From contig CP053157.1 in assembly GCA_014607495.2 (NCBI GenBank), forward strand, positions 7,378,001 through 7,442,000: a DNA stretch of 64,000 nucleotides. Direction: 5' to 3'. Below, piece by piece: positions 57,570-64,000 of this stretch. Both the position numbers and the translations under genes were made by a program. The notes beneath the pieces were generated by a model that worked only from the letters and a program-made list of their open reading frames with translations, was not told the DNA's origin and did not search any database. Each line of letters starts with the position of its first letter. Position 1 is the first letter of the stretch. The DNA is from Carposina sasakii (taxonomy: Eukaryota; Arthropoda; Insecta; Lepidoptera; Carposinidae).

Positions 57570-60500
57570 TTACTCTCGCCGCCGCTCGCGGGACGTTGAG
57601 CGATGCGAGCGACTGCGGCGAGAGTCTCGGTCTCGGCCGCGGGATTTCTCGCGAGAACTCTCGCGACGGCTCCGGCTGCGAGATCGACTGCGTCTGGAAA
57701 TAAGAAGCTTTGAATTTTCTATTCGAAGATAAGTCGTCTATAGTGGTCGGAAATTATCAAATACTAGTGGCCCGCCCTCGCTTCGCTTCGGTACATATCT
57801 TCTAATATTTTCAATTCCCGTTTGTCCCGTTCCCGTGGGAATATCGGGAAATATGTTCTCAGTGCTTCGTTACACTCCCTACCGAATATACCTACCTGCC
57901 ATACCTATTTCATCATTTTGTGTCGAGCGGTCTTCGTAAAAATTGAGAATTCCCGTTTGTCCCGTTCCCGTGGGAATTTCGGGAAACCCGTTCTTAATGG
58001 TCTTTTAAAATTATAATTAATTAATAAAAAAATAATTTTGTATCTGTCCATTTCTTCGTGGCCTCATGTAGGTATGTTGTTTTTGCAACTCTTTATGATT
58101 TTGACTAATTTTACACTCGTTTTTAAGGATTTTCCCGACGTTTCCATTCATCATCATTATCATCCATCATAAATTCAGAAATCATCAGTATTAGCTGTAT
58201 GGAAGCTGTATTCTTTATGCCCTTTTTTCGGGATAAATAAAAAAAATCTGTCATGTTGTGTCATCTCATCTGTACATCATAGAATAATAAATTCCCTAAT
58301 CTTTGTGCCCGACGCTATTGTGGCCATTATCAAAATTTAATTGAATTTAATAAATTCCCCAGAACCCGTGATCACGCACACTTTTGAAGCAACTTTTAGT
58401 AGGTCAAATTTTTACAACCTATTTATTACTGTATCTAAAAAACTGATAATATTTATCGCTGGCAACAATCGGCGGGTTAGAAGAGCGGAAGATGCGGGAT
58501 TTTTGACTCGCTTTTGCTTCACTACCCGGAATACATCTGTCATTGAGGACTCCTTCTGGGGACTTGTTATTCTATGGTGTATGTCAAACATTATATACCT
58601 CCATGCGTCAAATGGTAAAAAAATTGTATTTAATTCATGTTTATTCCAGCGCAGTGGAAACTATGCGAAACCCTATAGCCTATAATCATCCGGGTCCAAT
58701 AAGGATTCTAACAGTGAAAGAATTTTTGAAATCTGTCCAGTAGTTTCGGAGCCTATTCGCTGCAAATAGTCAATCAAAGTTTACCTCTTTATAATATTAG
58801 TATAGATAGTACACTCACTTCTTTTCCCGGTCCCGTTCCCGGTCCTTCCGGTCGCGGTCCCCGTTCCGTTCCCGCTCGCGTTCCCGGTCGCGCGTCTCGC
58901 GATGCCTGCGCGCGCGCCGGTCCAGCTCCCTGCCCCCCACGTAGTGTCGCCGGCCGCTGCCTCGCTCGCGCTCCGACGCGCCGCGCTCTTCGCGACGTTT
59001 GTCTACCGTTTTCTAAAAACATCGGCCCCCTGATTACCTAATTTGCAAAAGCAGAGCCGAAGCAGCGCGATTGCGATAATTGAAAGTGTGTGCGTGCACG
59101 CAACGAGCACGAGGCGTCCTCCCGCGCCCCGCACCTCGCTCCGCACACGCACATTCTCAATTTTGGCTATCGCATTGCTTCGGCTCTGCTACTGCTAGTT
59201 ACATAATCAGAGGGCCGTCTGCGTTAAAATTTTATGAGTACCTAGACCAAGACGAATCGATATACAAACATACACTTGAAAACATGACCCTTCTGGTAGT
59301 CGGGTAAAAATCAAGGTATAACAGATAGTTATGATAATAACCATCTGATTGGGTGCAACATGGCCAACATGAGTGGTTGCCGGACATAGTTTACTTACCG
59401 CGACAAAATCTTTGGGCCAGTGACATCTCTTACAATAAAATACAGGCTGTCATCAAGATTAGCGCTCGTATTTTTAGTGATAACTTTTCTCTTCAGAGCA
59501 CTTGAGTAAGAAATAAACGGCAACAGCACCAGAGTAAACGGCTGTATAGGTCTAAATATGGTATATTGCAGCTTATAAGAATGCAATTATTCTAATAATA
59601 CTTACTCGTACATACATTTATAACGAATTATTATTTATTACGCATAGCACGTGTGTGTAATCAATAACCACAGTTGAGTTCGTTCTATTTTCTCTATGTT
59701 CATTCATTCTACATAACTTAAACTACATATATGTACATAACTTACCTTCAACTCAGATAATTTCTCACGGATAGTTATAAATCCAAGATGTAGTTTCCCT
59801 CCAAAATGATCAGCTAGCCGTCGATCATTGTCGTGTATTCCGAGGTACGCAGAGCACACTTCACAGACACGCAACTTTTGCTGCTGATACGAAGACGCTG
59901 GCATCGAATTACGATACTCCTGCTCGGCTATAGCCTTCTCTTTACGTAGCTCGTCAATCTAAAAAGTAAAGATAGGTTAAGAGCCGATTTTTCCAAACGT
60001 CAGATAGCCTATCAGCCCTCCTAGCATGACCACGCATCATGGATATCGTAACGTCTCTATATAAAATTCAACATGGCGGCTATATTTATCGTATTCTGAC
60101 AGGCTGAACGTCGATAAATCGGTTTATCATATCGTGTTTCGCAGGTCATGCTACTTGAACAGAAGAATAAAGTTGATGCTGTCTTTCTCTCAAACTTATG
60201 GACAGCATCAACTTTGTTCTCCATTTCTTTATTCTACTTTATTCTAACACATATAAAAACGATTGTGTTCCCAAAATGGAGTAACCAGAACTGCAGGACC
60301 ATGAAGAAGATCATTTAGCATTCCAGGACCATATGTAAGTGATCAGTGACAAGTAACATAAAGATAAGAGAAAATATTAACTACAGTAAACATATTTAAA
60401 CTCTTACCTCTCCCATAAGTTGCATGCTCTCTTCCACCATGCCCTCTTCACCTAATGCCTCAGCGCGGGCCAACTTCTGTCCAATCTGTTCGGCTAACTC

Positions 60501-61240
60501 ATGTACAGAATTAGCTTTCTCCGTCACCTCTGCAGACAACTCTTCTTGCGTCTCAGCTAAGCGCTGTTTGGCGGCGGTTGTACGTCGATCACAATCAGCT
60601 ATAAAAGCTTCTAAATGTTCCGTTGCCTGCACATCGAAAAGAATTTTACTAGTCTCATGCAGATGGTTGTTATGAGAAGTCCCTATTTTAGTTGTATAAA
60701 GAAAAAATGTATTAAACTAGTACTTTTACTAGTTTAATACATTTGTTTGCTATTTGTGGGTAAAATATTTTAAAATTATTAATAAAGAAAATGGAAAAAA
60801 TTGCCAGCCGCTATAACCACTAAGCCACCGGGTCAATTACTCGGATGACGAATTTTACCATCTCTTTTCTAAATTACATATTGGCAACGTTATTCTTCAT
60901 CCCGATAGCTATACACTAGCCAAATCTCGGCAAACAAAGCTGAATCCCTCAGCACAATGTTTAAAGATGAAACGATCAACCATATCCTAACGGATAATAT
61001 ATGTGAAAAAGTCTATTTTCTTAGGTAAGCATTATATCTCTCCTGGTAACAAACCCAATATGATCCATTTAGCTATTGTCGTGACAAATTTTACATATAA
61101 TTTAATACTATAACTTTTTTACTAATACAAAATATACTTACATCAATATCATAAAAATAGTCTTTGGATTTCGATGCCAGTTCAAAATCTGCACGTAGAG
61201 CCAAATCGTGTATTTTAGGACACTCACCTAAATCCATGCG
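57570..61240 (-). CDS. LUC7L: LUC7-like U1 snRNP-associated splicing factor, five 3' coding exons (N-terminus outside)
   Basis: Minus-strand exons in order: 61240-61142, 60626-60408, 59958-59746, 59012-58819, 57693-57570. All splice sites and phases agree, giving 282 residues of about 335 expected. The first shown exon starts RMDLGECPKIHDLALRADFE, with the last Cys/His of zinc finger 1 (CPKIH). A coiled coil follows (HLEAFIADCDRRTTAAKQRL...AEEL-type). Zinc finger 2 is in exon 59958-59746 (MPASSYQQQKLRVCEVCSAY, DNDRRLADHFGGKLHLG), nearly identical to human LUC7L2. The C-terminus is an RE/RS-rich tail (KDRERDREKK, KRSRSRSRRE). LUC7 proteins join U1 snRNP and tune 5' splice-site choice in the nucleus. 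The N-terminal ~53 residues (start to the first zinc-finger cysteines) are not found up to 64000. Confidence 0.96.
57766..58808. mobile_element. Helitron/Lep1-like element filling a luc7l intron
   Basis: The left end is ACTAGTGGCCCGCCCTCGCT followed by TCGCTTCGG; the right end is ATAATATTAGTATAGATAG. On the minus strand this is the usual order of Lep-type elements (TATACTAATATTAT ... CGGGCCACTAGT). Inside, TTCCCGTTTGTCCCGTTCCC is duplicated at 57816 and 57951. The intron is 57694-58818, so the element occupies nearly all of it. Confidence 0.65.
59013..59745 (-). other. luc7l intron with a strong hairpin
   Basis: GTAAGTTA (from 59745) to GATGTTTTTAG (59013). Imperfect inverted arms at 59021-59095 and 59140-59214 (GCAGAGCCGAAGCA facing TGCTTCGGCTCTGC). 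Confidence 0.65.
59021..59214. repeat. Long imperfect hairpin next to the luc7l 3' splice site
   Basis: The left arm reads CCCCCTGATTACCTAA...AGCAGAGCCGAAGCAGCGCG and ends GTGTGTGCG. The right arm is CGCACACGCACATTCTCAAT...GCTTCGGCTCTGCT ending AATCAGAGGGCC. About 75 bp per arm, loop near 45 bp. A foldback MITE is likely. Confidence 0.7.
59959..60407 (-). other. luc7l intron
   Basis: GTAAGAGT to CTTTTTAG. Contains pieces of the GACAGCATCAACTTT repeat family (59980-60215) and one diverged copy of the 49-bp unit found in phtf (60290-60335). Confidence 0.6.
60627..61141 (-). other. luc7l intron with a perfect 40-bp hairpin
   Basis: GTAAGTAT to TTTTCGATGTGCAG. At 60705-60744 an 18-bp arm (AAATGTATTAAACTAGTA) and its exact complement are separated by CTTT. 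A tRNA A-box-like stretch (GGTGGCTTAGTGGTTATAGC, minus strand) lies at 60800-60830 without a B box. Confidence 0.65.
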
Positions 61241-64000
61241 CTGCAATTAAAATCAAAACAACATGAACAGGACTTGTTACACAAACCACAGCAATAACAA
61301 ATTATTAGTTATACCCTATTAGTAGATCATTATATTGTTCCTTTCTGTCTGCATATTGTTTAAAATTTTGCTGTAAAAGAATAAATTTCATCATCCTAGC
61401 AAAAAAATAGTTCGTCTTTTGTTCATCCAAATCTTTTATAACTTGTAAAGCAATTACATTGATACGGAACTAAACTCAGTAGGCTGGTTACATAGCTTGC
61501 AGAAGAGTAGAGATTGCAAGTTACGTAATCAGACTACAGTCCCTATTTTACACTATTAGAATAATTCAGGACATAGTAACTATCTGGATGCAACCCATTT
61601 TATGGCAATTTATTACAAAATTATATCAGTTTTCAAGCTAAGAGAACTTTTTCATATTGGCTTCAGTGTTAAGCCCTCCAGGGTTAATAAAACCCTCATG
61701 ATGGGATAAGCAATTTCCCACAAGTTTAACCATAGATCAAGATATAATTCGATAATCAACTGCCTGATAAGATTGTTGTCCTTATGAATATTTAAATATA
61801 TTTTTCTATGTTAACATACAATAATCTTTAAATTCACAAGAAGTGAAAATAAAACATAATGTCAACAATTTTCAACTAAAGTCAAAGGATATGTTTAACA
61901 AGAAATTCATAAAATTACTTTGACTAAAGTTGTTAAGTTTAACCTTGACAAGAACATTTGAATAAAAACTGATTTTTGAAAGAATACATACAACATCACC
62001 AACAGTCACACGCAGCCCCGACTTAATACACCATAAGGAAATTATCCTATATACTTACAAACCATACAGGAAACACCCACCTCAATATCCTAACCCTAAC
62101 TTATATACAGTCGTTTTGGGTAACTTTGAATCGCAGTGTAACTTTGAACCAAATGGTGAAAAATATATTTTTATTTATTACATCGATACTCTTTAATTTT
62201 TCAATATTGCAACTGCGTAAAACGATCCGCCTAAATGTTTTTTTTAAATAGAGAAGTAAAAAAATAACCTGTCAAAGGCAAAATTTAAAAAATTGCACGC
62301 CTTTTTAGTGGGAAGTTTTTGGAAGTGTGTGTTGCCCTGTTTTAAGATTGTAATTAAATATACAAAACTTAATTTAAACGCGTAATGTATTAAGAGTTTA
62401 TTTTTAAAATGAAGTTTAAATTTTATTATTTTAAAATCTTTTTTTGTAGTTGATGTTAACTATTGCTTTAAATTGATAAAGTTTTCACGAAGGTTTAAAA
62501 TCGAAGTAATTTGGGTAACATTGACATATAGTAGTAGGTGAGATTAGTGGAGATTTACATGAAGTTACAAGTAATACGTGTGCAGGCAAGGTTGACGTGA
62601 AGAAAATAAAAGAGGGTATGTACATTTTGTGAATTTACAGACGAGGGAAGTTTGTTCCCAGGTAGGAAACAAAGGGTATACTCTTACAAGTCTCAGTGCT
62701 CCAAAAAAACTTATTAGGAGGTTGGTCTTGACCCTCTAAAGTAGATATATTAGCCTCGTCGATTGGACATATAATAAGTATTTTAAAAGAGCAATAGCTA
62801 TCCAAGAAAGGTGGGCAAATTTTTATTGACCATGACATTTTGTTCATGGAATTGGGGTGAATAGCTTCAGTAAAAATATAATTTGTTCAAGAAAATTATT
62901 ATTAGCATATTATGATTTTGATCTCGTTTGATAGCTAAATAAATGTGTAATTTGTTTTGTAACGTTCTACTTCTTTTTATTTAAATGTGATTTAATAAAA
63001 ATATAAAAAAATATTCGCTTTTTCTTTCATAAAATTGGGCCACTTTGATTTATATGGCAATACCAAGCTAACTAACACATTTTTATGTCTGTGGCAATGA
63101 CATTTATGTAGATGAATATTATTAAAACTAAAAAACATCAGATAAGCTTACCCAAACCCTAGAATATTAAATTTATAACGTTTTTTAGATCCCACAAAAA
63201 TTATATTCAAAGTTACCCAAAAGTCAGTATAACTTTGAATTTGGGTTATAGGGCAAATTGTAGGTAGTTCTGTTGTTTTTTTCATAAATGTATGGTATTC
63301 GAATAGTAAAACAACTCTAAAGGACACCATCTAATCGATAAAAGAATAGTGCAGTGAATAATAATCTGACGTACAACCACAAAAACTATGAAAAATGTTC
63401 AAAGTTACCCAAATTGACTGTACACATAAAAGTAACAATAACTAACATGTTTATTATAATTATCAAGTTTTAATGTAAACCCTTATTTTTATCCATTTTT
63501 TTACACATAAGAAAATAGCCATGTATTTAAAATTAAACTGTGCTAAATTTATTTATTTTCTTTAGATTTCATTTAAACTCATAAATCAAATAAAGCCTTG
63601 GCAAAAATTTATGATTTTTACAAATACATTTTTAAATATATCTGTCATAATTATGATTATAATCACATGCAACTGTCTAGTTCCATTATTTGGGCTATTC
63701 AGATAGCTCAGTACGTACCCAATGCTGTAAGTTTGAATCACCAAATAGACCTCAGCGGCTAACAATTTTCATGTTCCTAAAATTTTTACAGTACTCACCA
63801 AAGCAGCATTAGGAATCGATGGGTGATTTAAATTAATTAAATTTAAGTAATCCTGCATAGCAGTAAGTATACAGTCAGCTAACTATAAAAGTTTTTTATA
63901 CGTACATCTTGGTACTTACAGAACAGCCTAACTCATACAATCTATCCCTCATCTGTTAAGTATTGTGATGAGCAATAAAGACTAGTGTTGGACATTTTCT
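61241..64000. other. luc7l 5' intron or upstream region
   Basis: The acceptor GATTTTAATTGCAG precedes the exon at 61240. No LUC7 N-terminal exon is recognisable up to the edge. Contains the inverted-repeat element at 62108-63419 and a possible small minus-strand exon at 63799-63852. Confidence 0.5.
62108..63419. mobile_element. 1.3-kb TA-flanked inverted-repeat element with internal copies of its end motif
   Basis: The left end CAGTCGTTTTGGGTAACTTT (62108) and the inverted right end CAGTCAATTTGGGTAACTTT (63419) match at all but two positions; TA lies outside each. GGGTAACTTTGAA-type motifs recur inside at about 62134, 62512, 63207 (inverted) and 63227. No transposase is recognisable; the minus-strand frame at 62635-62847 has no clear homology. 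Confidence 0.75.

Noticed and set aside
58789..59022. Minus-strand frame rich in Arg/Ala/Gly overlapping the luc7l exon
   Set aside because: It is an alternative frame of the GC-rich luc7l exon 59012-58819, which reads as an RE-rich tail in the correct frame.
62635..62847. 70-codon minus-strand frame in the inverted-repeat element
   Set aside because: Tested as a possible transposase remnant in all minus frames; no DDE or other motif could be recognised.

Overview
This is nuclear DNA of a moth or butterfly (Lepidoptera). The window is AT-rich, its genes carry short exons with GT-AG introns, and it holds repeats I know as typical of lepidopteran genomes (Lep1/Helitron-like tails, RTE fragments ending in CATCATCAT, TA-flanked mini-inverted-repeat elements). 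Protein matches point the same way: an axonemal dynein intermediate chain, PHTF and LUC7-like. No bacterial, organellar or viral genome organisation is visible.

Layout. 1-430: a dimeric tandem repeat. 461-617 (-): a probable first coding exon of a gene leaving the window on the left. 1621-2688: a decayed Mutator-like (MULE) element with long inverted ends. 3380-5470: a 2.1-kb hAT element with perfect 8-bp target duplications. 6038-7774 (+): an intronless DNAI2-type axonemal dynein intermediate chain. 12084-24695 (+): a six-exon gene for a 336-residue type I membrane protein with a furin-like/TNFR-like cysteine-rich ectodomain and two cytoplasmic PPSY motifs; its introns carry many transposon remnants, including PIF/Harbinger and hAT copies. 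27641-33110: a nearly complete non-LTR retrotransposon (zinc-knuckle Gag, endonuclease, RT, RNase H, poly-A) between near-perfect target duplications. 33664-53945 (+): the phtf gene, reconstructed as 14 coding exons (835 residues) with phases that agree throughout. Its introns hold an LTR element, a mariner, a Gypsy Gag fragment, a Jockey-type retrotransposon, several MITEs and a perfect 210-bp inverted repeat. 57570-61240 (-): the last five coding exons of a LUC7-like U1 snRNP splicing factor; its N-terminal exon lies right of what I can identify. 62108-63419: a 1.3-kb TA-flanked inverted-repeat element.

The genes are unrelated in function. The DNAI2-like protein serves cilia and sperm flagella, the cysteine-rich receptor sits at the cell surface, PHTF is a multi-pass endomembrane protein, and LUC7-like acts in 5' splice-site selection. 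I see no operon-like or defence-system organisation. The most unusual structures are in phtf: a 146-bp triplication that creates extra in-phase exons, a probable GC-AG intron with a missing or frameshifted piece of the conserved N-terminal domain, and a perfect 210-bp hairpin in an intron.
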